Source: Hydrangea macrophylla (taxonomy: Eukaryota > Streptophyta > Magnoliopsida > Cornales > Hydrangeaceae). Taken from it: DNA of 64,000 bases. Each line of letters starts with the position of its first letter. The stretch's first letter is position 1. Positions 1 through 10,748 of this stretch are shown here, piece by piece. The notes below the pieces were generated by a model, which saw only the letters and a program-made list of their open reading frames with translations, was not told the origin of the DNA and ran no database searches. The stretch is from the NCBI GenBank assembly GCA_033977485.1, contig CM066992.1:104457450-104521449 (forward strand), written 5' to 3'. A program made the position numbers and the translations under genes.

Positions 1-214
1 AAAGGTTGAGTATTCGAAAGAATTCCATTGTAACATCCAGTTTATTTTTGAAATAAAAACTTCTTTGCAAGGGGCAAGAAGTGGGGCGTTCAAAACACCA
101 CGAGCATGTCATTCAGAACAGGGTATCTAAAGTTATAGCAACCCTACGGTATATCCACACAGGAAAGGAAATGCAAGAAAGGAATCCGAGAAATAAGAGA
201 AGAAGGGTGTTTAC

Positions 215-334
215 CTCGCGCTTGAACGCGCGGGCCGACAGATGCTCGTCAGGATCCCTCAGTAAAAGCGTGGCGTCTGGGTGGTGCGTGGCAGTATACC
301 TAGCCCTCTTCTTGCGTCCTGAACCACTCGCCAT
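215..334 (-). pseudogene. Antisense extra ORF of element A, first exon only
   Basis: The exon reads on the minus strand from an ATG at 334 for 40 codons and stops at a clear 5' splice site (GAG then GTAAAC). The peptide starts MASGSGRKKR and contains LLLRDPDEHL. It matches in layout the first exon of the antisense gene of element C (27603-27478): a basic start beginning MAS, then a leucine-rich stretch, an aspartate-proline pair, and a phase-0 donor. This copy keeps an Arg where the C copy has a stop. The downstream exons lie beyond the window edge or are lost. I infer it is the start of a plant-mobile-domain gene carried by the retroelement; the domain itself is not visible here. Confidence 0.55.
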
Positions 335-578
335 AACACTGTCAAAGAAAAGAAAGAATTCGAGCGTTAGATTCATGAAAATTTTAGAAAAACAAGAAAA
401 TAAACGAGATTAACCAAGTTTTGATCGAGTAGAACGAACCTGATAAGCCCCTGGTAGATCAATCCAAGCTAAGAAAGAAAAAAGGAAATTTTTCTCCAGA
501 GAGATTTCGAGATGAAGAGAGTGAGAGAATGAGAGAAAGGGAGGAGAACCCCGGCGGTTTAAGTCACTGCCCCTCAAA

Positions 579-715
579 CGCGGCACTCATTTTTCCGTGC
601 GCGGCAGTCAGTCAACTGCCGCGCGGCACTCGCCGAGTGCCGCAACGGCACTCCGTGAGTGCCGCGCGGCAGTCACGGACTGCAGCAGAAAGCCGCGTGT
701 GCCGCAATTATGGCG
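579..715. repeat. Array of short GC-rich inverted words, upstream of the antisense exon
   Basis: The words GCGGCACTC, GAGTGCCGC, GCGGCAGTC and GACTGC alternate, so neighbouring units can pair with each other. The array lies about 245 bp upstream of the antisense ATG at 334. A CT-rich stretch on the minus strand lies between them, as a leader would. The same words occur in the LTR of this element at 2497-2797. Confidence 0.7.
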
Positions 716-877
716 GTTCATAGATATTTACATTCCCCCCAAAAATTCGAATCAAGTCCCATAAATTGAATTTGAGTCCCCAAAAATTGCCCTCATTGCA
801 CTTTTGGCCCTCAGGGTCATTTCATAGGTACACTTTGACTACAAATTTTGGAGTTCCAAAATATTTGAGCCTGTGGG
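716..877. other. Spacer with degenerate AGTCCC/CCCAAAAATT repeats
   Basis: An AT-rich, non-coding stretch with repeated phrases such as CCCCAAAAATT and AAGTCCC. It leads into the minisatellite. No gene is visible. Confidence 0.4.
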
Positions 878-1776
878 CCCGAATTTATATTCCCGGTTTT
901 TGCAACGGACTTGCGATTAACCCTCTTTTGGAGAATATAACGGATTTATATTCCCGGTTTTCGCAACGGACTTGCGATTAACCCTCTTTTGGAGAATATA
1001 ACGGATTTATATTCCCGGTTTTCGCAACGGACTTGCGATTAACCCTCTTTTGGAGAATATAACGAATTTATATTCCCGATTTTCGCAACGGACTTGCGAT
1101 TAACCCTCTTTTGGAGAATATAACGGATTTATATTCCCGGTTTTCGCAACGGACTTGCGATTAACCCTCTTTTGGAGAATATAACGAATTTATATTCCCG
1201 ATTTTCGCAACGGACTTGCGATTAACCCTCTTTTGGAGAATATAACGGATTTATATTCCCGGTTTTCGCAACGGACTTGCGATTAACCCTCTTTTGGAGA
1301 ATATAACGGATTTATATTCCCGGTTTTCGCAACGGACTTGCGATTAACCCTCTTTTGGAGAATATAACGAATTTATATTCCCGGTTTTCGCAACGGACTT
1401 GCGATTAACCCTCTTTTGGAGAATATAACGGATTTATATTCCCGGTTTTCGCAACGGACTTGCGATTAACCCTCTTTTGGAGAATATAACGAATTTATAT
1501 TCCCGGTTTTCGCAACGGACTTGCGATTAACCCTCTTTTGGAGAATATAACGGATTTATATTCCCGGTTTTCGCAACGGACTTGCGATTAACCCTCTTTT
1601 GGAGAATATAACGAATTTATATTCCCGGTTTTCGCAACGGACTTGCGATTAACCCTCTTTTGGAGAATATAACGGATTTATATTCCCGGTTTTTGCAACG
1701 GACTTGCGATTAACCCTCTTTTGGAGAATATAACGAATTTATATTCCCGGTTTTCGCAACGGACTTGAGATTAACC
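878..1776. repeat. 61-bp tandem repeat (about 15 copies) in element A
   Basis: The unit is about 61 bp and contains TTATATTCCCGG, GCAACGGACTTGCG and ATTAACCCTCTTTTGG. Fourteen copies of GCGATTAACCCTC are countable and a fifteenth is degenerate. Copies differ mainly at one base (AACGGATTT or AACGAATTT), and the two forms partly alternate. Each unit holds the short palindrome-like word GCAACGGACTTGCG. Minisatellites between pol and the 3' LTR are typical of large Tat/Ogre elements. Confidence 0.9.
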
Positions 1777-1984
1777 TTCGTGATCAAACCAAAAGCGCTC
1801 TCGTGACTCCTGTGACAGATTCTCAATAGATAATCTTCCCTGACCAACACGCCACGAAATACGCGTCATACATAAGGAAAATGTGATAAGCATGACATTT
1901 ACATAACCAGGTTAACTCAGACAACACCATTGCATAGCACGTGCATCACGACAGGATAGGTGCATCCATCCGTGTGACTACTTG

Positions 1985-2220
1985 CGTTTGTGAATGTTTG
2001 CCCATGTCTGAACTACGCTTTGGTCTGATTCCTGATGGGATACGTAGGCAGCTCGCCATGGAGCACGACCAATTAGAATTCCACTGCACACCCATTTTTT
2101 TTGCAACGCATTTTGTTTTGCCTAAATTCGACAGTCAGGTCAAAGGCTTGTCTTCACACAGGCTTTGACATTCACTTATGGGACGCGTTGCTCCACAAGC
2201 TCTGTCAAAGAGGGGCAAAC
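1985..2220 (+). other. Conserved 3' end of element A with polypurine tract
   Basis: This stretch matches 7510-7744 closely. It contains CTGAACTACG, then CTGATTCCTG and GGGATACGTAGGCA, a motif also present twice in element C (23305-23454). It ends in the purine tract AGAGGGGCAAAC immediately before the LTR, which is the expected priming site for plus-strand DNA synthesis. Confidence 0.7.
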
Positions 2221-5160
2221 TGTAGACACCCCAATTTTGACCGGCCGTCGAATTTAGGAGAGCGTCACCTCCACGTCCAATGATGACAATGACCGAAAAA
2301 TTTGAAGTATTCCAAGCTCTTCAGAAAATTCTCCAAAACGCGATAAAATTTCACAGAAAGAGGGAAATACCAGGTATTTAGGAAATTTCTGATATAAAAC
2401 ACAACTTTTGGAAAAGATATTCAAAAAAAATTTGTTTCAAAAAGAGAAAAGACCTAAAAGGGGAATTTTAGTCAAAAACGGCACACGGCGGGCTTCCGCG
2501 GCACTCGGTGACTGCCGCACGACAGTCACAGAGTGCCGGAACGGCACTCATCAAGTGTCGCCACAGGTTTCTGACTGCCGTTCGCTTTTAAAGTCTGTAT
2601 TTTGCAGAGCAATACGTATGCGCATGCAAATAAGAACAAAAAACTGACAAAGTAAGACTGACAAAATTGCGGCAATCCATTAATTGGCGCGGCATTTGGT
2701 GAATGCCGCGCGGCAGTCATTAAGTGCCGCAACGGCATTTGATGAATGCCGCAGCGGCAGTCACGGACTGCCGCGTCAGTGTCTGGACTGCCGCGCTGGA
2801 CAGCAGTCTGCATAATTTCAGAAAGTACACATTGTACCAACTAATGAGGGAATTACACCTGTTTTTTACTCCGAAATTCACCAAAAATACCTGGTAATTT
2901 TGCTTATAAAAGAGAAGGGATCTTCCTAAAAGAAGGGAGACCAAGAAGAAGAACACCAAGAGATATTGGGAGAGAAAACATATACTTCCATTTCACCAAC
3001 ATTCTTTTAGAGAGAAAAAGAGAGTTTTTTTAGAGAATTAGAGAAGAGCTTGGAAGATCTTCAAAGAAAAGAAAACTTTGAGGATAATTTGGAGGTGATC
3101 CTCTAACCATAGATTATTAGCTTATCCTCTCTTTTCATCTCTAGTCTTAAAATCTTTCATTATTTTTGTTTATCAAGTAAATTTAGGAGTTTCTCTTGTT
3201 TCCATGTTACTTTCTTCCATTCTCTTGTTTATTTTCTTCTCTTGAAGGTCTTGGAGATCTTCAATATCTCTTTTGACCTCTAGAGCATGATCTTTTGAAT
3301 CTTATGTAGGCTTGTGCTTCACATAGGAGTCAAAGTTTAATTAACACTTCATAAGAGGATCCAAGTCCACACTCATGATTTGGATCTTCTAAACTTGGTG
3401 TCTTGAGGAATCCCTTCAATATTCCTTCAAGACTCATGAGTCATGGTCATGTCCCCCCTCTCCAATGACCATTAAATGGTAGGAGAATGTAGTTTTGAGT
3501 TTAAACCCACCTCCATGGTTTAGATTTCCTTATCTTATAGATTTCATGAAGTCTATCCATATTTCATTTGAAATCTATGAAGAATAAAGGTTTGTAGTCT
3601 CCCATGGCCATCAAATGGTAGGAGAAATGGTTTGGTTCAACTCAACTTCATAGTTTATTAGTTGGAGTTACCAAATAAAATTTGAACTAGCAAAATAAAA
3701 ACAGTGAATCCACAAACTGTTTTTGATCAAAGATTTTTAGTTCGAAATCTAACCGTTGAAATTAAGTGAAACCAACGGGAAAGTGTCAATAACACATTGT
3801 TCTACCACTGTAATTTTTTTTTTGAGGTGGTTTCATGTTTAGAATGGTTTGATCATGGTTTTTGTGAAGCAACAATAATCTGTCCAGAATTTCAGAATAG
3901 TTTCAGAACAGCAACACTCTTTTGAAATAACTAAATCAGAGTTCTAACAAAGTTTCTATGACCCAAAATAATTTTTTCCAAGTAGATTAATGTGTTAGGA
4001 AGTCACCCTAAAAAGAACAAAGCAATTCTGATTTTTTTACTATTTTTAATAAATCGTGCAAGAATTCTGGACAGGAGATTGTAAGATGCTGAGTGATGTC
4101 TAGTGTTTTCCATATTCCCGGAGATCTAACCGTTGAAACCTTGATTTTCTTTTTGATTTGGAAACTAGACTCACATAGGCATTCTGTGTCCAAAATTCAT
4201 CAACATCAAACCATAAGAGACGTGTTTTTTATTTCTTTTAAGTTCTGGTCTGCTCTCTGCAATTTTCAGAGTTTTTATGACACATTTGACTTACTTTGTA
4301 AATAAGGGCCTAAATGACTTTCTTATGATCTAAGGCTTAAACCATGCTTTAATAATGATTAGTTGAGCTTGAATTCAAAGTTTAAGAGTATTTCATAGTT
4401 TATCCTTGTCCATGTACATATTCATCCATATGGTTTGACACTTATAATTAAGACTTATTTGCTTTGGATTTAATTACATTAGATAGATGTAAGCTAGAAA
4501 TTTAGGATTGTTATTTCTAACATCGTATTTTACATATCATGTGAACTAACCCTTTGTTTTGTAGCGCTATTAAGGTACGATTTCTCAATCCCTCTCTAGT
4601 TTATTAAATTCCTTGATTTTTATTTGACTTTCGACCTTATGCGCGACACCTTAGAGTTAAGATTTGCCTTATGTGTATATATGGATTAGAGACTCTTTTC
4701 CTAGGTTTTATTTAATCGCATGCATTGCACGTTTATTATCGCCGCTGGACCCCGGGTAAGTTCACTTGTTCCCTATGGCATATCATATCGCTTGTTACCC
4801 GAATTATGTGGCTTTTGAATGATATTTTGTCAATTGCAATTTTACACCCTTTGGACATGCTTTTGTGATGTATACGTATATATGTATTAGTTGAGGGCAT
4901 GCTTAGATTAATAAATTTGATTAAAAGGATGTTGAGTAGAGGCCTATCGCAAGATAGGATGAGAGAGGGTGTTTTAGTCCGATGGGCTCCTTCCTCTCTC
5001 ATTCCATAATCCCCGGACCTATTTAATCTCTGGTTTCTAAAAGATCAGTTTGCTTTTAAAATGGTTTCTTAATTTTCCTTTTAAAAATTAAGTGACGACT
5101 CATTTTGTTTTAGAAATTGATTTTGAAAAGCTGTGGGTAAACCAACCTGCGATATCCACA
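2221..5160 (+). mobile_element. Long terminal repeat of element A (left copy, 2940 bp)
   Basis: It starts TGTAGACACCCC and ends GATATCCACA, matching the start at 7745 and the end at 50596 of the second copy. Matching interior blocks include ATGCGCGACACCTTAGA near 4639 and the equivalent near 50080. Two GC word arrays (2497-2581 and 2686-2797) precede a TATA-like sequence (TTATAAAAG at 2904), so transcription probably starts near 2935. No primer-binding site follows the 3' end, so the sequence after 5160 joins a truncated internal region. Confidence 0.8.
2497..2797. promoter_or_regulatory. GC-rich inverted-word arrays upstream of the LTR TATA box
   Basis: Two blocks (2497-2581 and 2686-2797) are built of GCGGCACTC, GAGTGCCG, GCGGCAGTC and GACTGCCGC words. 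They end about 100 bp before TTATAAAAG at 2904. Position and repetition suggest a U3 promoter or enhancer module; function is inferred only from position. Confidence 0.5.
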
Positions 5161-5379
5161 CTATGATAACCAAATCATGAAACTAATTAAAAGTTTGAAC
5201 CTTGAAGTTAGGATTGGGTCAACTAACCTTGTATTGAGAGGATTTCTGAGTTGAAGATCAAAAAGGGAATAGATCCTAGAGGAAAATCGTATGAGGGAGA
5301 ATGAGAGAATGAGAAAGGAAGAAAAGAAAATTTTGTTTTAAACAAACTGCCAGACCCAACGGCATTCAACGAAAAGTCA

Positions 5380-5467
5380 GCGGCGCTCACTGAGTGCCAC
5401 GCGCGCGGCAGTCAGTGCCTGCCGTACCGGCACTTACCGAGTGCCGGCGCATGATCCCGAGTGCCAC
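5380..5467. repeat. GC-rich inverted-word array, second internal copy
   Basis: The words GAGTGCCAC, GCGGCAGTC, GCACTTACCGAGTGCC and similar are repeated, homologous in position to 579-715. It lies upstream, on the minus strand, of where the antisense exon would be. Confidence 0.6.
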
Positions 5468-5614
5468 TAAAAGATGACAGTTGGTTTTCCCCCAAAATTT
5501 TTCATATTCGTAATGGGGACCACCGAATTTTGCTTAGATGTCCCTCAAAGTTCTCCCTCGTTTTGAATGAATCCTCATTATTTGAAAATAAGTTTCAAAG
5601 TCCTTCTCATAAGC

Positions 5615-6015
5615 TAAAATGACTCCTGATCTCAAGGAATCGAATTAAATTGAGCCTGATTGACTCCTGGTTCTGAAAATTAAATTGATTGGAGTTCTAT
5701 TGACTCCCGATTTTGAAAAATTGAATTGAATGGAGCCTGATTGACTCCCGATTTTGAAAATTTTGAATTGACCAGAGCCTGATTGACTCCCGATTTTGAA
5801 ATTCTTTTAAACTGATTAGAATCCCATTGATTCCCGATTTTGAAAATTTGAATTAAGTAGAGTCTGATTGACTCCCAATTTTGAAAAAATTTGAATTGAC
5901 CGGAGCCTGATTGACTCCCGATTTTAGAAATTGAACTGATTTGAGTCTGATTGACTCCTGATTCTGAAAAATTGAATTAATTGGAGTCCGACTGATTCCT
6001 GATTTTGAGAAAGTG
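5615..6015. repeat. About 42-bp degenerate tandem repeat
   Basis: About ten copies of a unit built around TTGACTCCCGATTTTGAAAA, followed by TTGAATTGA and GGAGCCTGA. Copies differ by point changes and small indels. No coding potential. Confidence 0.8.
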
Positions 6016-6079
6016 GCCTAATTGATTCCTAAGTCTTAGGAATTTCTGAACTAGAATTAAGCTAACTTGACCTTTGCTT

Positions 6080-7345
6080 TAAGGATGTAACGGATTTGCA
6101 TTCTTGGTTCTCGTAACGAATTTGCGTTGACTCTCGCTTTGGGAATATAACGAATTTATATTCTCGATCCTCGTAACGAATTTATGTTGATCTAATTTGA
6201 AAATGTAATGGATTTATATTTCTCGGTTCTCATAATGGATTTGCGATTGACTCTCGCTTTGGGAATATAATGGATTTATATTCTCGATCCTCATAACGAA
6301 TTTATGTTGATCTAATTTGAGAATGTAACGGATTTACATTCTCGATTCTTACAACGGATTTACGTTGACTCTCGCTTTGGGAATATAACGGATTTATATT
6401 TTCGATCCTCGTAACGGATTTACGTTGACCCAATTTGATAATGTAGTGGATTTGCATTCTCGATTCTCACAATGGATTTACGTTGACTCTCGCTGTGGGA
6501 ATATAACAGATTTGTATTCTTGATCCTCATAACGGATTTACATTCTCGGTCCTCGTAACAGATTTGCATTGACTCTCGCTTTGGGGATATAACGGATTTA
6601 TATTCTCAGTCCTCGTAATAGATTTACGTTGATCTAATTTGAGAATGTAATAGATTTACATTTCTCGGTCCTCGCAACGGATTTACTATTGACTCTCGCT
6701 TTGGGAATATAACAGATTTATATTCTCGATCCTCGTAACTAATTTATGTTGATCTAATTTAAGAATGTAATGGATTTGCATTCTCAATTCTAGCAACAAA
6801 TTTGTGTTGCCTCTCGCCTTGGGAATATAACAGATTTATATTCTCGATCCTCGTAACGGATTTACATTGACCCAATTTGAGAATGTAACGGATTTGCATT
6901 CTCGGTTCTCGCAACAGATTTGCATTGACTCTTACTATGGGAATATAACAGATTTATATTCTCGATCGTCGTAACGGATTTACGTCGGTCTAGTTTGATA
7001 ATGTAAGGGATTTCCATTCTTGATCCTTATAACGGATTTGTGTTGACTCTCGCTTTGGGGATATAACGAATTTATATTCTCGATCCTCGTAACAGATTTA
7101 TGTTGATCTAATTTGAGAATGTAACGGATTTGCATTCTCGGTTCTCGCAACGGATTTGCGATTACTCTCATTTTTAGAATATAATGGATTTATATTCTCG
7201 ATCCTCATAACAGATTTACGTTGATCTAATTGGAGAATGCAATAAATTTACATTCTTAGTTCTCGTAACGGATTTGCATTGACTCTCGCTTTGAGAATAT
7301 AACGGATTTATATTCTCGATCCTCGCAACGGATTTGCATTTGACC
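6080..7345. repeat. Diverged dimeric minisatellite (about 117-bp units)
   Basis: Two related half-units alternate: one with GAATGTAACGGATTTGCATT, the other with GACTCTCGCTTTGGGAATA and GGATTTATATTCTCGATCC. Roughly ten dimers are present. It is clearly related to the 61-bp array at 878-1776 (shared AACGGATTT and TTATATTC) but much more diverged and organised as a dimer. Confidence 0.85.
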
Positions 7346-8156
7346 GATGTTCGGTAATTTTCTTAAATGATCACGTCATGCATCATATAGAGGAAACATG
7401 AAATACGGCGAGCACAACACTAGCATGGTTGGGCTTGCTCCATTTCATTTGAAAGCATTGCATGAGCATATGCATCACGATAGGATAGGAGCGTTCATCC
7501 GTGTGATTATTTGTGCCTAGGTGTTACCCCTTACCCGAACTACATGTTGGTCTGATTCCTGTTGGGATACGTAGACAGCTCTCCATTGAGCATGACCAGC
7601 ACCGACCCTTTATACGACTATTTTTGCAACGCACTTTGTTTTTACCTGAATTCAGCAGTTCGGTCAAAGGCTTGTCTTCACATAGGCTTCGACATACACT
7701 TGTGATACGCGTTGCTTCACAAGCTTTACCGAAGAGGGGCAAACTGTAGACACCCCAATTTTGACCGACCGTCGAATCCAGAGGATGGTTACCTCTAGAA
7801 ATCGATGACGACAATGTCCGGCGAAATTCGAAGGTTTTCTAAGTGATTCAAGTTCTTCGGAGAATTATTCATCCCCAATAAAGTTGGGTATGAGATACGT
7901 ATAAGAAAGACTGGGTGTTCAGGGAACCTGGGTATGAGATACGTATAAGAAAGGCAGCTTAGAAAACCTGATTTTGAGATAAACTATAGAAAATGATTTG
8001 AATGTAAAATAAAAAAAGGGAAAGAAACAAAATTTTGAAAAGAAAAGAAAAAGAAAAAAAGAAAAGAAAAACAAAAAATACAAGTAATCATATAAATATA
8101 TAAGTATATATTTATATATTTCAAAAATAAATGAAAAAATGGGAATTCTGTTAGAG

Positions 8157-8246
8157 GCGGCATGCGGCAAAGCCGCGGTGGCATTCAGTGAGTGCCGGTG
8201 CGGCATTTGCTGAGTGCCGCAGACAACTCAGCGAGTGCCGCCCGCT
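8157..8246. promoter_or_regulatory. GC-rich inverted-word array before the TATA box of the right A LTR
   Basis: The words GCGGCA, GAGTGCCG, GTGCGGCATTTG and GAGTGCCGC are repeated. It lies about 85 bp upstream of TATATAAGG at 8330, the same arrangement as in the left LTR. Confidence 0.5.
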
Positions 8247-9046
8247 GTAATAGACTGTTTTCTTCAATACGTGTGAAATATCCTTGCATATGGGTTTTCA
8301 CTTACCAAGTTAACCTCATGTGAAGTGGTGTATATAAGGAGATTTCATCTCCATTGTTGGGATCCTCTTTTGGGCAAGTAAAACACAGAAAACTAGAGAG
8401 AATTGAGAGAAATTGAGAGATATTTTGAAGAATCAAGAGCTTTTTGAAGAAGAATTTGAAGAAGATTTGAAGCACTTGGAAGATTTTCATCAAGAAACAA
8501 GAAAACCTTGAGGTTATTAGAGGTAACCTTCTAATCCTATCTAGAATTAGGCTAGAATTCAACCACAAATTCATAGATCTAGGACTTTTACACATTTTCA
8601 AAAACTCTCTTCTTACCTCATTTCATCACACACTACATAGAATTTGTGATTGAATCTTCATATGTTCTTCTCATTGATTTGGATCTAAATAAGCCTTGGG
8701 TTTAAGATCAAATGAATTTTAAAGTTAAACTTAGTTTGGATCATCAATAAATTTCTTATTTCACCTTTTCTTTGTTCTTATTTCACTCATAGGATTTGTG
8801 AGGTCTTCAATATCTTATTGATTCCCATGAGTTTGATCCTTTAATTCCCTATGACCTTGTGATTTGTATGAGAATTAAGGTTGATCATAGTCATTTTCAT
8901 ACATAACTATTGGATCCAATTCTCAACTTATGATTTGGGTCCTCTAGTTTGAAACTTCATAGAATCCCCTTCATATTCCATTGAAGCTCATGTGGATTTG
9001 GTCATATCTAGTCTCCAAGGACCATTAACTTAGGAGGGGAACTTAG

Positions 9047-9656
9047 TGAGAGGTACAAAAATATGATGTCAAAGTCAAATTGCCATGTCATCCAAAAAGG
9101 GTGCTCCCTATTCAGCTTTCCCAGGCTGTCCTGCATAAACCGCCCAGTCCGGGCCTACGGCTCGGTTATGCGATGCAAGGTGAACCCCCAGTGGGCACTG
9201 CTCGGTCGTATCCTAGGGCTTGCTCCGCAAGCGTCCAAGCAGCTTCCTATCTCGGCTAAAAGACTTATGGAAGGGGCAAGTAGTTTCCAAAAGCACTTAG
9301 GAAACTCTCCTAATTCATATAAATCAGTTGCCATTAGATTAGGCTTCCTAATCTAAATTACTTACCTTGTATGAGTGGCCTCTTGTATCTATAAAAGAGG
9401 CCCCTCGCCCTCATTGAAGGGGGGATTCCTATTCTAGAGAATATCAAGACATACACGCATATACCTAGCCAGTTTTTGGGAGTGTCGCCCTCTTTGTTGG
9501 CTCACCAAACGCCGTTGGTGATCTGTTAGTGAAAGCGCACCGACGCACCCGTGGACGTAGGTCACCTCATTAATGGGGCCGAACCACATACAAAAACCTA
9601 TCTCTCTCTCTCCTTAAACTGCTCTATTTCATCTTAACCAAATTTTGGCATCATTA
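9047..9656 (+). mobile_element. 5' LTR of element B (610 bp)
   Basis: It starts TGAGAGGTACAAAAATAT and ends GGCATCATTA. The partner LTR starts TGATAGGTAC and ends GGCATCATCA. A TATA box (TCTATAAAAG, 9388) is followed by the likely transcribed leader. The LTRs differ at a few dozen sites by eye, most of them in the first 250 bp, so the insertion is old. Confidence 0.85.
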
Positions 9657-9658
9657 GC

Positions 9659-9677
9659 TTGGCGCCATCTGTGGGAA
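9659..9677 (+). other. Primer-binding site of element B
   Basis: TTGGCGCCATCTGTGGGAA lies 2 bp after the 5' LTR. The TGGCGCC start and position fit a tRNA primer-binding site used in plant Ty3 elements; I cannot name the tRNA with certainty. Confidence 0.55.
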
Positions 9678-9719
9678 TCAACAGATTTCTTCAAAAAATA
9701 AATCGTTTAGCTGATAATC

Positions 9720-10748
9720 ATGCCACCAAAGAAGAATAAGAAAACTGCTCCGTTGGCGAATCACGAGGATCCACTGGCTGACCGTTCGGTTATTTCCATG
9801 ACTCCTGAATAGGTCACCGAGGCACTGGCCCAACTCCTGGAGTGCCAGTGCCAAACATAGCGGCAGATCGAGGTTCTACTGGCCCTGCAAGACAAGCCTC
9901 AGCAGACTGAGGCTTAGGATGGGAGCGACGACACCGTTTGCGTGCCTGAGCCGCCCCGATAAAGTGTTTGTAATGCACAGGCCTCTCATGCGGTTGGACA
10001 ACCTAGGGACGAAGAGCATGGCAGGGGTCCCATGCGGACCCGACAATACACCCCGGCCAGTCTAAAACGTAAGGGAGACGCCAGGGAAATCATCAACAGT
10101 TGACTCACCGATAGAGGAGACAGGCAGGAGCGACGGGCCGGGGAATCAGTCCAGGACCATTCGGCGAAGAGCCGGAGCGATATGAGGCATACGATTAACC
10201 GTAGCTGAAGCCAAGCCCTGTCCCTAAAAACGGCTCACTTCGAGGAGGAGGCCTCTTCGTCAGACCCCACCTATCTGAAAGATTCAAAGCGAAAGACCGA
10301 CCGGGAAGGTGTGGAGGCCCGGATTAGAGATCTGGACAGATCGAGAAGTTGAAGAAGCCAGGTCACCATCACACCAACACAGAGACAGAGTCGCCCTTTA
10401 CCGAGCAGGTGACGAAGTGCACCATCCCGTGCAAATTCAAACAGCCTCATCTTGACTCGTACGATGGCTCAGGGATCCCGGTGGACCATGTTCGGACATA
10501 CAAGGCTCAGATGGCTAACGCCGACGAGCTGCTCTGCCTCGCCTTTCCAAGCACTCTGAGGGGCCCGACGGCACAATGGTTCCACTCCTTAAAGCCCCGA
10601 TCAGACGACGATTTTAAAGTACTCAGCAAGCTATTTGTCAGCCAATTTGTGGGCATGCTCGGGATACCACAGCAAGTCCTCTAGTTACTTATCGTCAAAC
10701 AGCGGAAAGGAGAGTCCCTGAAGGATTACGTTGATCGGTTCAACCACC
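9720..10748 (+). pseudogene. gag of element B, 5' part (degenerate)
   Basis: It starts at ATG 9720 (MPPKKNKK), as is common in Tat gag proteins. The reading frame is broken by several stops in the first 420 bp, mostly TAG or TAA where Gln codons are expected. The best conserved open part is 10349-10684, a retrotransposon gag core with WFHSLKP and FVSQF. It ends in SLKDYVDRFNH, where element C is inserted at 10749. The gag continues at 29811 after the C insertion. The product would be the capsid/nucleocapsid precursor; this copy cannot make it. Confidence 0.75.
10653..10748 (+). repeat. Left copy of the duplicated gag/LTR junction
   Basis: The last 96 bp of gag B before the C LTR, from GCATGCTCG onward, recur at 29297-29392, again directly followed by the start of the C LTR. 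The two copies differ at roughly one site in ten here. See the finding on this junction. Confidence 0.8.

Larger units (their letters stand above)
1..5160 (+). mobile_element. Element A, left unit: Tat/Ogre-like 3' internal region plus LTR
   Basis: This is the 3' part of the internal region (1-2220) followed by a complete LTR (2221-5160). The LTR begins TGTAGACACCCC right after a purine tract (GAGGGGCAAAC). The same internal-to-LTR junction recurs at 7745, so both units derive from one family. No gag or pol remains. The internal part holds an antisense exon, a GC word array, a 61-bp minisatellite and a conserved 3' motif, in the same order as in the second unit. Assignment to the Tat/Ogre group rests on the long LTR, the LTR start shared with element C and the antisense exon shared with C. 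No sense coding domain is left to confirm it. Confidence 0.7.
5161..7744 (+). mobile_element. Element A, second truncated internal region
   Basis: This stretch repeats the order seen in 335-2220: a purine-rich GAGAATGAGAGAATGAG stretch, a GC word array (5380-5467), a minisatellite region, the conserved GATACGTAG motif (about 7532-7576) and a purine tract before the LTR. It has no gag, pol or primer-binding site. The antisense first exon is missing because the sequence between the LTR end at 5160 and about 5280 does not contain it. I read it as the 3' end of an internal region fused to the preceding LTR by deletion or unequal recombination. Confidence 0.65.

Noticed and set aside
878..1776. 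Regular ~61-bp repeats resembling a CRISPR array
   Set aside because: There are no unique spacers; the whole 61-bp unit repeats. The context is a plant retrotransposon internal region.
8302..8601. 99-aa minus-strand ORF in the right A LTR
   Set aside because: It lies across the likely transcription start and leader of an LTR and has no counterpart in the left A LTR.
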